A stretch of DNA of 64,000 nucleotides from JAQWQB01 sp047636995. GTDB taxonomy: Bacteria > Bacteroidota > Bacteroidia > Flavobacteriales_D > Sanyastnellaceae. The position numbers were made by a program, and so were the translations under genes. The stretch lies in the NCBI GenBank assembly GCA_047636995.1, contig JBLIGQ010000009.1, positions 1 to 64,000 of the forward strand, in the 5' to 3' direction. The notes under the pieces were generated by a model. The model was not told the origin of the DNA and did not search any database. It saw only the letters and a program-made list of their open reading frames with translations. Shown here piece after piece: positions 45,997 to 54,866 of this stretch. Position 1 is the first letter of the stretch, and every line of letters starts with the position of its first letter.

Positions 45997-46686
45997 ATGA
46001 ATAGACTGTTTCTTCTTCTTCTTCTACTGCTTCCGAACATCGTTCTGGCACAAACCCCTTCTGAACAAGAACTACTTGGTCAGTTTGATCAGATAAAACA
46101 TCCCGATTTCGTCCTAATTGAAAACACACATACCTCAAAAGATGGAATCTATTTGAGAAAGGAAGCATATAGCCAGTTCAAATTGATGGCAGATGCAGCT
46201 CAAAAAGAAGGTCTCAATCTTCAAATCATATCAGCAACCCGAAATTTCAATTATCAAAAAGGAATTTGGGAGCGCAAATGGGAACGCAGTAAATACATGG
46301 GCTGGGACGCCTTCAAAAAGGCTGATGACATTCTAAATTACAGCTCCATGCCAGGAAGCTCAAGGCACCATTGGGGAACCGACATTGATTTGAACAGTCT
46401 TAATAATGATTTTTTCGCCTCTGGTGATGGACTAAAACTCTATGAATGGCTCTCTGTGAATGGCCCAACATTTGGCTTCTATCAGGTTTACACTTCCAAA
46501 GAAGCTGGACGAACAGGTTACAATGAAGAAAAATGGCACTGGTCTTACTTGCCTCTCGCTAAGGGTTACCTCATAGCGTTCAATGAATTGGTGCACCCTG
46601 AAAACATCAATGGGTTCAAAGGCTCAACTCTAGTTGATACGCTCCAAATCATCCCAAACTATGTAAATGGAATTCACTATTATTGA
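45997..46686 (+). CDS. M15-family D-alanyl-D-alanine carboxypeptidase (VanY-like)
   Basis: 229 residues. A signal peptide (MNRLFLLLLLLLPNIVLAQ) precedes the M15B domain, with the zinc site SSRHHWGTDIDL at about 122-133 and the second His in EEKWHWSYLPL. The family trims the terminal D-Ala of peptidoglycan peptides in the periplasm. It is monocistronic, after a terminator and 36 bases before corA. Confidence 0.92.
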   Translation: MNRLFLLLLLLLPNIVLAQTPSEQELLGQFDQIKHPDFVLIENTHTSKDGIYLRKEAYSQFKLMADAAQKEGLNLQIISATRNFNYQKGIWERKWERSKYMGWDAFKKADDILNYSSMPGSSRHHWGTDIDLNSLNNDFFASGDGLKLYEWLSVNGPTFGFYQVYTSKEAGRTGYNEEKWHWSYLPLAKGYLIAFNELVHPENINGFKGSTLVDTLQIIPNYVNGIHYY

Positions 46687-46722
46687 AATTAATATCTAAA
46701 TAAATTTTGCACCTTAGGTAGA

Positions 46723-47811
46723 ATGGAGAAGGATAAAAAGCAGAAAGAGGAAGAGCACTTCCATGGAATTGCAAAAAAAGCAGGACTTCCTCCTGGGGCA
46801 TTAATTTATGTTGGAAAAAAGGGGGATTTCAAACCCGCACTAGAAGCGATTAGCTATACCGAAGAAAATTTTAGCAAATCTCAACCGTTCACAGCGCAAG
46901 ATGTTAAAGCTGCACTTGATAATCCGGGCATTACATGGATTACACTTTATGGCATTCACGAAGCCGGACTGGTAGCTGAAATGGGGGAAATATTTGACCT
47001 TCATCCGCTTCTGTTAGAAGATATTCTTGACACAACCCAAAGGCCAACCTCTGAATTATTCGAAGATTACATCTTTATCTCACTCAAAATGATGAGCTGG
47101 GATAAGAAGACCAAAACAATCCACTCAGAGCAACTGAGCATTGTTTTGCGCGAAAACTGTGTGGTCTTGTTCGAAGAAAAACCCGGAGATATCTACGGTG
47201 GATTACGTGAGCGAATTGAACTTGGAAAAGGACTTCTTCGTTCAAAAAAGGCTGACTACCTCATGTATAGGCTCATTGACGATACCGTGGATCAATACTT
47301 TGTTATTGGGGAAAAACTACACGTGAAAGTTGAGCGATTGGAGAATGAAATCCTACTCCAACCTCAAGAGCACCATATGAAAGAACTCATGGCACTCAAG
47401 AAGCAACTAATGCGTCTGAGAAGATCTATTCTGCCTTTACGTGACAATGTGCATATTATTGAGCGCTCCAATCACAAGCTTATTTCTCCAGATACCGCAC
47501 CCTATTTACATGATGTCTCTGACCACGTGAAGGAAGTCATTGAGATGCTAGATATGTATAGAGAATCTGTAACCAACTTGATGGATTTGCACATGTCAAC
47601 CACAAGCAATCAGATGAATCAGGTCATGAAAGTACTAACCGTCATCGCAACCACTTTCATCCCGCTCACCTTTATTGTTGGTATATATGGCATGAATTTC
47701 AATAACATGCCTGAACTCTCAAGCCCCTATGGATATTTCATCGTTTGGGCCATCATGATAGCCGTTGCTGGTGGACTAATTTATTACTTCAAACGAAAGA
47801 AATGGCTTTGA
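46723..47811 (+). CDS. corA: CorA magnesium/cobalt transporter
   Basis: 362 residues. A large cytoplasmic funnel domain is followed by two C-terminal membrane helices with the signature YGMNFNNMPE between them, and a basic C-terminal tail (YYFKRKKWL). It is a pentameric Mg2+ channel in the inner membrane. It converges on selO with 30 bases between the stops and no clear terminator. Confidence 0.95.
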   Translation: MEKDKKQKEEEHFHGIAKKAGLPPGALIYVGKKGDFKPALEAISYTEENFSKSQPFTAQDVKAALDNPGITWITLYGIHEAGLVAEMGEIFDLHPLLLEDILDTTQRPTSELFEDYIFISLKMMSWDKKTKTIHSEQLSIVLRENCVVLFEEKPGDIYGGLRERIELGKGLLRSKKADYLMYRLIDDTVDQYFVIGEKLHVKVERLENEILLQPQEHHMKELMALKKQLMRLRRSILPLRDNVHIIERSNHKLISPDTAPYLHDVSDHVKEVIEMLDMYRESVTNLMDLHMSTTSNQMNQVMKVLTVIATTFIPLTFIVGIYGMNFNNMPELSSPYGYFIVWAIMIAVAGGLIYYFKRKKWL

Positions 47812-47841
47812 GGTCAAACCAATGAATGACTCTATTTCAGC

Positions 47842-49395
47842 CTATGAACTGCAGCTCAGCATTGAGCATCCTATTTTGTGATCAGCCCAGCTTGGTCTTT
47901 TCGCAAACCACTTCTCCATGTCTGGCTGTTCTGCGTAAGGCGATTTAAGCAGAACGAAAAGTTCATCAACCAAAGCGTAATCGTCCTTATCAGCAGCATC
48001 TATAGCAAGCTGCGCCATGTAGTTTCGAAGTACATATTTCGGATTCGAACTGTGCATCAGTTCAATGCGTTCTTGGGGCGAAATGGTATTGGCAGCAAGT
48101 CTGTTCCCATAACGCATCAACCAATCTTCCCACTGCTCTTCAAAAGCCATGAATGCTTCCTCGTTCGCATAACTATCGTTTCGGATGAGTTTGATTTGTT
48201 CTGCTTCCTGTCCCAACCGGAATGCAGACAGTCTGCGGAAAAACAAAGTCATATCCACCTCGCTTTTTTCAAGCATTTCAGTCAAATCAGAGATGAGCAA
48301 TCCATCGGTCTCATGCGTCTCATTGATACCTAATTTGACCTTCATCATCTCATCGTACTTCACCTGAAAAGTTGGCTCGTACTTTGCCAAGACCGCTTGC
48401 AAACCCTCCACCTCTTCAATCAGCGGAAACAGTGCATTTGCCAAACGCACTAAATTCCAAAATGCCACTCCTGCTTGATTTCCATATCGGTACCTGCTAT
48501 TTTTCGCATCTGTAGTATTGGGTGTCCAGTTCGGGTCATACCCTTCCAACCAACCGTACGGTCCATAATCAATTGTAATGCCGTGCACTGATAGGTTATC
48601 AGTATTCATCACGCCGTGCACAAAACCAACACGCTGCCATTGGAGCACCATCTCAAGTGTTGAATGTAAGATGTGTTCGAAGAAAGTGAGGTAATCTTCC
48701 TTTGTCTCGAATGATAAATTAAGGTTGAGTTTCGCAGCAGAGAACACTACTAGTTTTTTCAAATTATTTGTATCGCTTCGCGAAGCAAACAATTCAAAGC
48801 TACCGAAGCGAATAAAACTTGGCGAAACGCGACAAACCACGGCGCCCTTCTCATAAGCAGGGTTTCCGTTGTACAATACATCACGAAGCACCTGTCTATT
48901 CGTTTCTACCAGAGACAAAGCGCGTGTTGTAGGAACGCCCAGATGAAACATCGCTTCACTGCATAAATACTCTCTGATAGAAGAGCGCAAAACGGCGTAT
49001 CCATCAGCTGTTCGCGAATAAGGTGTCCTTCCTGAACCTTTCAATTGCAAGGCCCAAGATTGCGTTGCTCCTTTCAATTCACCAATGTTTATGGCTCGTC
49101 CATCTCCCAACTGTCCGGCCCATTGACCAAATTGATGTCCGCCATAAGCCATGGCATACGGACGTTGTTCTTCCAACCTTACATTCCCTGCAACAAGTTG
49201 CAAGAAAGCCTCATCAGTGAGGTGAACTAAGCCCAACTCAGACTTCATTTCTGGACTCGCATGCACCAGTTTCGGATGGTCTGAAAATTCAGGATCAACA
49301 TATGAAAAGTGGGCCTCAGCTACTTGGCGACTCTTGGAGTTTTCGATGGGATCAGCCACCAATTTGTTTTCGAATGTCTGCGTAATACCTTCCAT
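47842..49395 (-). CDS. selO: SelO/YdiU protein adenylyltransferase
   Basis: 517 residues, the usual length. The pseudokinase-fold motifs are QLKGSGRTPYSRTADGYAVL (about 115-134), SIREYLCSEAM, and the metal-binding HGVMNTDNLSVHGITIDYG. SelO binds ATP upside-down and transfers AMP to Ser/Thr/Tyr of target proteins, in connection with oxidative stress. The protein ends in SCSS, where eukaryotic SelO carries selenocysteine in the equivalent position. It lies between corA and the msrB-msrA pair, which also fits a redox role. Confidence 0.92.
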   Translation of the reverse strand: MEGITQTFENKLVADPIENSKSRQVAEAHFSYVDPEFSDHPKLVHASPEMKSELGLVHLTDEAFLQLVAGNVRLEEQRPYAMAYGGHQFGQWAGQLGDGRAINIGELKGATQSWALQLKGSGRTPYSRTADGYAVLRSSIREYLCSEAMFHLGVPTTRALSLVETNRQVLRDVLYNGNPAYEKGAVVCRVSPSFIRFGSFELFASRSDTNNLKKLVVFSAAKLNLNLSFETKEDYLTFFEHILHSTLEMVLQWQRVGFVHGVMNTDNLSVHGITIDYGPYGWLEGYDPNWTPNTTDAKNSRYRYGNQAGVAFWNLVRLANALFPLIEEVEGLQAVLAKYEPTFQVKYDEMMKVKLGINETHETDGLLISDLTEMLEKSEVDMTLFFRRLSAFRLGQEAEQIKLIRNDSYANEEAFMAFEEQWEDWLMRYGNRLAANTISPQERIELMHSSNPKYVLRNYMAQLAIDAADKDDYALVDELFVLLKSPYAEQPDMEKWFAKRPSWADHKIGCSMLSCSS

Positions 49396-49418
49396 AGAAT
49401 TCGTTGCTGCTTTTGAAG

Positions 49419-49449
49419 AAAAAAAAGCGCCGTCATTTGACAGCGCCCT
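49419..49449 (-). terminator. Intrinsic terminator after msrB-msrA
   Basis: On the minus strand a GCGC-cored stem of about 9 bp (GCGCTGTCA with TGACGGCGC, one wobble) is followed by eight U residues, a few bases after the msrA stop. Confidence 0.88.
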
Positions 49450-49455
49450 TAAACC

Positions 49456-49998
49456 TTAAGCCCCTTCTTTCAAGAGGTCTGCATATTTTGCTCGGAGCTT
49501 GTTCACTTTTGGCGTGATCACTGCGCTGCAATAGCCATCGCTTCCGTTGTTATTATAGTAATTTTGGTGATGGCCCTCAGCCGAATAGTAAACACCCAAC
49601 TCAGACAATTCAGTCACAATTGGGTCATCATAAGAGCTCGCTGCTTCAACCAAAACTTCCTCAGCCACTGATTTCTGTATATCTGAATGGTAGTAAATTA
49701 CAGATCGGTATTGTGTACCTCTATCAGCACCCTGTCTGTTCAAGGTTGTAGGATCATGGGACGTCATGAATACCGTTAACAATTGGCCAAAGCTAATGAT
49801 ACTCGGGTCGAATGTCACTTGCACAACCTCTGCGTGTCCGGTTAGACCAGAGCACACTTCACGGTAGGTTGGCTTCCCAGGAGCAGTTCCACCTGTGTAT
49901 CCTGACTCTATTCGTTCCACACCTTTCAGGCGTTGCATCACAGCTTCCACACACCAAAAACATCCACCTCCAAAGGTGGCCACTTCCATATTAGACAT
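49456..49998 (-). CDS. msrA: Peptide methionine sulfoxide reductase A
   Basis: 180 residues from the ATG at 49998; other starts at 50007 (TTG) and 49989 are possible. The catalytic motif GGGCFWCVEAV lies at the N-terminus and the HAEVVQVTFDP region follows. No C-terminal MsrB fusion is present because msrB is a separate gene just upstream. It reduces the S-epimer of methionine sulfoxide. It overlaps the msrB stop, so the two are translationally coupled. Confidence 0.95.
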   Translation of the reverse strand: MSNMEVATFGGGCFWCVEAVMQRLKGVERIESGYTGGTAPGKPTYREVCSGLTGHAEVVQVTFDPSIISFGQLLTVFMTSHDPTTLNRQGADRGTQYRSVIYYHSDIQKSVAEEVLVEAASSYDDPIVTELSELGVYYSAEGHHQNYYNNNGSDGYCSAVITPKVNKLRAKYADLLKEGA

Positions 49999-50440
49999 TG
50001 TGTTCAAGTTTTAATGATTCTGAATTAATGCAATACCTCAATCCACTGGGTGCTGGTCCATCTGGAAACACATGTCCGAGATGCGCATCACATGTATTGC
50101 ACATGACTTCTACTCTCACCATTCCAAAGGCGGTATCCTTCTCATACTGAATGGCTCCTTCTGAAGCGGGCTGGGTAAAACTAGGCCAACCTGTTCCTGA
50201 TTCAAATTTAATGGTACTATCGAATAGTGCCGTGTTACAGCAGATGCAGTTGTATTTCCCCGCTTCATGCGCTGTGCAGTATTCACCAGACCCGGCAGGT
50301 TCGGTACCCTTTAAGCGCGCAATTCGAAATTGCTCAGGCGTAAGCAGCGCTTTCCACTCCTCGGGCGTTTTCTCTACCCGCGTTTCAGGCACTGAATTAC
50401 CATCACTAGCAAATCTGATTACATCTGTCCAATTGAGCAT
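49991..50440 (-). CDS. msrB: Peptide methionine sulfoxide reductase B
   Basis: 149 residues. Two zinc-binding CxxC pairs (CICC and CNTC) and the catalytic Cys in RYCINSESL are all present, with GTGWPSF and AHLGHVFPDGP motifs. It reduces the R-epimer of methionine sulfoxide, complementing MsrA. There is no signal peptide, so repair is cytosolic. msrB is first in the two-gene operon. Confidence 0.95.
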   Translation of the reverse strand: MLNWTDVIRFASDGNSVPETRVEKTPEEWKALLTPEQFRIARLKGTEPAGSGEYCTAHEAGKYNCICCNTALFDSTIKFESGTGWPSFTQPASEGAIQYEKDTAFGMVRVEVMCNTCDAHLGHVFPDGPAPSGLRYCINSESLKLEHNV

Positions 50441-50923
50441 AAAATATACTTTTTGTGGTGATTCAATAACAGAACTGAGCGGTCTCCAATTTAGAATTGA
50501 AGGTGGTCAATCACGTTCCCCTAATAGAACCATTTTGTAGGTGCAAAGTTCGCAAATTAAGGACGAAGAGGTATCACATAATTGTCCTGAAATGTTTAGT
50601 TGCATTCCCACGATCGGGAGCGGCAATTCGGAATAAAACCGAAACCGATCTAGTTTACGAAAGTATCAGCAGAAGGAGAAGAAAATCGCAAATGGGCGGT
50701 CCGTTGAAGCCATAGTGATTACTCCATTTACAAAGTTCTTTGCTACGTCCACAAAGTTGTTGTCGGGGGTGTTGGATTTGTAAGGAGCTTTGCCGTGGGG
50801 AAAGGGCTAGTCTTATTCCATAGATAGTAGTGGTAATAGTAACAATAGTGTAAGAGGGGTAAATCAAAAAAGGAAACGAGCGGATCCGCACTCATTCATC
50901 ATATTCCCACTTTAAATCAACTC
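50441..50923. other. Long intergenic region with no clear gene
   Basis: About 480 bases between msrB and the broken membrane gene. I see short open frames on both strands but none with a credible start, composition or domain. A minus-strand segment at about 50790-50690 reads like ordinary protein (KAPYKSNTPDNNFVD, then VAKNFVNG) before a stop; it may be the remnant of a gene. No promoter match or hairpin stands out. Confidence 0.5.
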
Positions 50924-51364
50924 ATGGAACAAAGCATCGGTAAAATAATTACCTCAATAGCAATCTTGCTTGGGGCACCGATACTCGCCTTAATTCACTT
51001 GTCCCTCTTTACAGGTGTGAACGGAATCTTCGCTGTACTATTCTACTTCATGCTTCCGAAGGTAGCCATCATTGCATCTGCTCTCTTTATTGGCGGACTA
51101 GACTTTCTAAAGGCACTTGTCTCTCTGTTCAAGAAATCCAATCTGCAACAGACTGGAAGAGCAGGGCATGACAAAAAATATGCTTCGTCTTCCATGCTCA
51201 CCTCAACCGCTGTACACTGATTTGTCGGTCTCCTTTCTGGCATCTTCTCTGATGCTAGATTCTTCAAAATGATTGGCGTCTTCAGCTTGATTGGATTCGT
51301 CTGTGGATTCATTGTCTATCAGTTATCCCAAAAGAACTTTTTTGACCCATACGAGCGCTTTTGA
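50924..51364 (+). pseudogene. Small membrane protein interrupted by one in-frame TGA
   Basis: The frame opens at the ATG at 50924 and encodes 98 residues with two membrane helices (ITSIAILLGAPILALIHLSLF and VAIIASALFIGGLDFL). It stops at TGA 51218-51220. The same frame then continues for 47 more codons as a good membrane segment (FFKMIGVFSLIGFVCGFIVY) and ends NFFDPYERF at TGA 51362-51364. A single nonsense change, for example TGG to TGA, would explain the break, giving an intact protein of about 146 residues. I do not recognise the family. It could also be a real short protein followed by non-coding sequence, but the hydrophobic continuation argues against that. Confidence 0.65.
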
Positions 51365-51506
51365 TGTGATCTGCGTTGCTTTTTCTGAGTATCCGCCGAA
51401 ACGATGTGAAGATCTAAGAATTACTTCGTGATTCCCTTATTGGTGAGAAAAGACCTCAAAGTTGAAAAGTCATACTGATTTGGCAAGAGCCTAAATCAGC
51501 AAGTCC

Positions 51507-51563
51507 TTTTTTTGTGCTTTTTAAAAGCGCGAACAAGTTCGGCTTTTAAAAAGCACAAAAAAA
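51507..51563. repeat. Perfect 22-bp inverted repeat with an inner 5-bp stem
   Basis: The arms 51507-51528 and 51542-51563 are exact reverse complements over 22 bp, beginning TTTTTTTGTGC and ending GCACAAAAAAA. The 13-base centre folds further (CGAAC with GTTCG, one bulged G). It lies just beyond the tRNA-His terminator on the minus strand. Both flanks are A/T runs, so it could end transcription in either direction, but the stem itself is unusually long and A/T-rich. Confidence 0.85.
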
Positions 51564-51587
51564 GTCAGACCTTTCAGCCTGACTTTT
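51557..51587 (-). terminator. Intrinsic terminator of tRNA-His
   Basis: On the minus strand a 9-bp stem (AAAAGTCAG with CTGACTTTT) closes a 10-base loop and continues into a U run. It begins 9 bases after the tRNA 3' end. Its U tract is the A run of the neighbouring inverted repeat. Confidence 0.88.
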
Positions 51588-51595
51588 ATACTTTG

Positions 51596-51670
51596 GGTGA
51601 CCAATGGGAATTGAACCCACGACCTCTGGAACCACAAACCAGCGCTCTAACCGACTGAGCTATGGCCACC
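51596..51670 (-). tRNA. tRNA-His (anticodon GTG)
   Basis: A full cloverleaf can be drawn on the minus strand. The acceptor GTGGCCA pairs with TGGTCAC (one G-U). The D arm AGCTCAGTCGGTTAGAGC, anticodon loop TTGTGGT and T arm with GGTTCAATTCC are normal. The extra G at 51670 faces C73, the G-1:C73 pair specific to tRNA-His. CCA is not encoded. It stands alone with its own terminator. Confidence 0.96.
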
Positions 51671-51714
51671 ATAAATTGAGAGCGCAAAGTAACAAATATT
51701 CTCCTTTAATTGCA

Positions 51715-52893
51715 ATGGGTAAAAAAGTACTTTTCAAAGTGACAACAAAGAACACTCCATACCACATCCTCTTCTTATCATCTTGGTTCCCAAACAAGGC
51801 GTTTCCTACGCTTGGGAATTTTGTGAGACGACACGCACAATCGGTCAGTAATATGCACCAAGTTAGCGTTTTATATATTTACCCTATAGAAGGATTGACC
51901 GACTATGAGTGGGAAGTGGAACGGGCAGAAAACTACACGCAATACATTCTGTACTACCCTAAAAAACGTTTGAATATTCTTCATTCAGCACGTGCTTTTA
52001 AGGTCGCTTTACAGAAATTTGAAGCAGAAAATGAGCGAAAAGTTGACTTGATTCACCTAAATGTGCTCTATCCAGCTGCCAGACAAACGCTTTTTCTGGC
52101 AAGAAAATGGCGCATTCCATTTATAATCACCGAACATTGGACCGGTTTTCACGCTGATACACATTCTACAATTCGTCCGTGGCAAAAAGCACTCATGCGA
52201 GCTACAACCAAAGCTGCTGCGTTCGTTTGTCCTGTTTCTGAGCATTTAGCAAAAGCAATGCAAAACCATGGATTGAAAGGAAACTTCAAAGTGGTTCCGA
52301 ACGTGGTAGACACAGAACTCTTCACTCCACTGGATTCAAAAGACCAGAAGCAGTTCACTTTCTTACACGTATCTTCCCTACTAGACCAGCACAAGAATGT
52401 CTCTGGATTGCTTCGCGCTTTCAAAACACTTGCCCAAAAACATCCTAGCGTAAAGCTAAAAATAGTGGGGGATGGTGACATCAGACCGCATCAGCAATTG
52501 GCCATCGAACTAGGAATAAGACAAGAACAAATTGAATTTCGCGGAGAACAACCTTTGGCGATCATTGCGGAGCTAATGAGAAAAGCAAACGGATTTGTCT
52601 TGTTTAGCAATTATGAAAACCTCCCCTGTGTCATCGGCGAAGCTTTCGCCAGTGGAACGCCAGTCATTTCGACAGATGTTGGCGGGATCAGTGAACACAT
52701 GCCTAACTTTGGAGGTAAACTCATTTCGAAAGGAAACGAATCGGAATTGACCCAAGCAATGGAAGCAATGCTCCAGACCACTTATTCAGAAAAAGAACTC
52801 CGTAGTTATGCCGAAACGAATTTTAGCGTCAAAGCAATAGCCAGAGCCTATAGTGAGTTGTACACTGAAGCGCTTAAAACAACTACTGAATGA
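51715..52893 (+). CDS. Family 4 glycosyltransferase
   Basis: 392 residues from the ATG at 51715. An in-frame ATG at 51604 lies inside the antisense of tRNA-His and is not credible. The GT4 (GT-B fold) features are the N-terminal LSSWFPNKAFPTLGNFVRRHA acceptor-domain start, the donor-domain segment KFTFLHVSSL-like FTFLHVSSLLDQHKNVSGLL, and EAFASGTPVISTDVGG with the conserved Glu. It transfers a sugar from an NDP- donor. The flippase start overlaps its end (ATGA), so the pair probably builds and exports a surface polysaccharide. Confidence 0.88.
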   Translation: MGKKVLFKVTTKNTPYHILFLSSWFPNKAFPTLGNFVRRHAQSVSNMHQVSVLYIYPIEGLTDYEWEVERAENYTQYILYYPKKRLNILHSARAFKVALQKFEAENERKVDLIHLNVLYPAARQTLFLARKWRIPFIITEHWTGFHADTHSTIRPWQKALMRATTKAAAFVCPVSEHLAKAMQNHGLKGNFKVVPNVVDTELFTPLDSKDQKQFTFLHVSSLLDQHKNVSGLLRAFKTLAQKHPSVKLKIVGDGDIRPHQQLAIELGIRQEQIEFRGEQPLAIIAELMRKANGFVLFSNYENLPCVIGEAFASGTPVISTDVGGISEHMPNFGGKLISKGNESELTQAMEAMLQTTYSEKELRSYAETNFSVKAIARAYSELYTEALKTTTE

Positions 52894-54161
52894 TTGGAAG
52901 GGTTATTTCCAGTATAGGATCGAGACTGTTGATCATGATGCTCACCCTGGTGGTCGTGATTATCAACAGCAAAATACTTGGTGATGAAGGACAAGGAACC
53001 GCAGCACTCATTCAGCTGGGCATTCTACTCATTGTATCTGTGACAAATTTCATCGGTGGCGGAGCAGTTGTATACCTCACCTCCAGATTGGCTCCAAAAT
53101 CACTGGTGCTACCCTCTTACCTCTGGTCTATAGCCATCTCAGGAATCTTCTTTCTGTTCTTTTCACTGTTCAACATTGTGCCTCAGGAATTCATTTGGCA
53201 AATCTGTTGCCTCGGTTTGATTCAAGCACTTTTCACCTTCCACATGCAAGTGGCCATGGGAAAGGAACACATCCATAGCTACAACATCATTGTAACAATT
53301 CAAGCTTTTATTCTCGCAAGCACACTTGTAATGTATATGCTCGTATGGAAAGAGCATCAAATAGAATCATACATCAAAGCCCTATTCGCTTCGTTCTCTT
53401 GCACCTATATTATTGCACTTGGACTCAGTCTCAAATTCTTCAAATCGAAAAGCAAAGATTCTTTCGGGAAGGTGTTCAAAGAGCTGTGGAATTACGGGAA
53501 ATTTGCGCAAGCGGGAAACATTCTGCAGCTATTGAATTACCGTTCCAACCTTTTTCTTCTTGAAAAACTAGCTCTGAACGGAAGGGGGGCAGCGGGTGTT
53601 TTCTCTATCGGACTTTATGCTGGTGAAGCAGTCTGGAACGTAGGGAAAAGCTTAGCTATTGTTCAATACGCACGGATTTCCAACTCCACAGATCGAGCCT
53701 ACAATCAACGCTTAAGCCTCACCTTTCTTTACATCAGTGCGGTGGCTTCTTTGGTGCTCATTTTAATTATGATTGCATTCCCTGACTCATTCTACCAGTG
53801 GGTCTTTGGAGAAGAAATGGCGGGCTTGCATTCTGTGTTGGTTTGGTTCGCACCAGGGATTTTCGCGAACGCCCTTTCTATGATTTTTTCGCATCACTTC
53901 TCAGGACTGGGTCAACATTTCAGGAACACCATCTCATCTGGAGCAGGCTTGGTAATGCTTCTAATATGCGGCTTCATCCTCATACCATTATACCAAGTTG
54001 ATGGAGCAGCCATGGCAGCTAGCGCAGCCTACATTACTCAATTAATGGTTTTGGGGGGAATGTTTATGAAAGAAGAAAAAGTAGGTTTCGGCGGCCTAAT
54101 CCCAAAACGCAGCTGGTTCATTGAAGCCATTGGATACCTCAAAGACCGATCAAAGAAGTGA
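52890..54161 (+). CDS. Polysaccharide flippase (MATE/MOP superfamily)
   Basis: 423 residues with about 12-14 membrane helices. The start RVISSIGSRLLIMMLTLVVV, then NSKILGDEGQGTAALIQL, is typical of oligosaccharide flippases of the Wzx/MurJ-like type. It would flip a lipid-linked oligosaccharide across the inner membrane. It is coupled by ATGA to the glycosyltransferase and overlaps the convergent bshB1 by 12 bases. No other capsule or O-antigen genes are in the window. Confidence 0.83.
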   Translation: MIGRVISSIGSRLLIMMLTLVVVIINSKILGDEGQGTAALIQLGILLIVSVTNFIGGGAVVYLTSRLAPKSLVLPSYLWSIAISGIFFLFFSLFNIVPQEFIWQICCLGLIQALFTFHMQVAMGKEHIHSYNIIVTIQAFILASTLVMYMLVWKEHQIESYIKALFASFSCTYIIALGLSLKFFKSKSKDSFGKVFKELWNYGKFAQAGNILQLLNYRSNLFLLEKLALNGRGAAGVFSIGLYAGEAVWNVGKSLAIVQYARISNSTDRAYNQRLSLTFLYISAVASLVLILIMIAFPDSFYQWVFGEEMAGLHSVLVWFAPGIFANALSMIFSHHFSGLGQHFRNTISSGAGLVMLLICGFILIPLYQVDGAAMAASAAYITQLMVLGGMFMKEEKVGFGGLIPKRSWFIEAIGYLKDRSKK

Positions 54162-54866
54162 AAAAAGATCGTTGACCCCTATGTAACGCTCAACGGTAAA
54201 TCCTTCTCCGTATTTAGCTCCAATGGGCCTTCCAAACTGCATCGCCCGAGATTCAAGAAAGTCGAAAAAATCTTCTCCGCTAATGGGTGTTTTTGGACCG
54301 GAAGTATCTGGGTCGAAAAACTGTGATTTGAACGCCTTAATGGAATCCATTTTCTTCTGGAAAAAAGGTGTGATGTCTACAACGAAGTCGGGATCTATGA
54401 AATAATCTTGAATGTAGTGGTACACAGCCTTTGGCCTCCAAATCTCTTGCGCCTCTCCGTCCAATTCAGTCTCAACCTTGCGTAATCCTGATAAAAAGCA
54501 GGCTTCAGAAGCCAGCTTTGAACCTTTACCATGATCCGGATGTCTATCTGAAACGGAGTTCATCAACACAATTTCTGGTTGATATTTTCGCACCATTTTC
54601 ACGACAGCTCTCAAGTTCTCTTCATTGTGAACGAAGAAACCATCAGCCATCTTCAGATTCTCCCGAGCAGACAACCCTAAAACTTCACCTGAGTTGGTTG
54701 CCTCTATGAGTCGAAGGTCAGCTGAACCTCTGCTCCCTAATTCGCCTTGAGTGAAATCTACGATTCCAACTTTTTTCCCCTGACTAATCACCTTTGCAAG
54801 GGTTCCTCCAGCTGAAATTTCTGCATCATCAGGATGCGCGGCAAATGCGAGAACGTCTAATTTCAT
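54150..54866 (-). CDS. bshB1: Bacillithiol biosynthesis deacetylase BshB1
   Basis: 238 residues from the ATG at 54866; a further start 12 bases upstream is less likely. The LmbE/PIG-L fold is shown by the zinc motif AAHPDDAEISAGG near residue 10 and DRHPDHGKGSKLASEA (about 106-121). The C-terminal QFGRPIGAKYGEGFTVER is diagnostic of BshB1. It removes the acetyl group from GlcNAc-malate in bacillithiol synthesis. Its ATG overlaps the gpx stop (ATGA), linking a low-molecular-weight thiol to a peroxidase. Confidence 0.93.
   Translation of the reverse strand: MKLDVLAFAAHPDDAEISAGGTLAKVISQGKKVGIVDFTQGELGSRGSADLRLIEATNSGEVLGLSARENLKMADGFFVHNEENLRAVVKMVRKYQPEIVLMNSVSDRHPDHGKGSKLASEACFLSGLRKVETELDGEAQEIWRPKAVYHYIQDYFIDPDFVVDITPFFQKKMDSIKAFKSQFFDPDTSGPKTPISGEDFFDFLESRAMQFGRPIGAKYGEGFTVERYIGVNDLFSLL

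Noticed and set aside
50655..50891. 78-residue minus-strand protein
   Set aside because: Low-quality sequence with Arg/Ser/Gln bias, no conserved motif and no signal.
51604..51714. Upstream extension of the glycosyltransferase beginning MGIEPTTSG
   Set aside because: This is the antisense of tRNA-His read as protein, a well-known spurious N-terminus.
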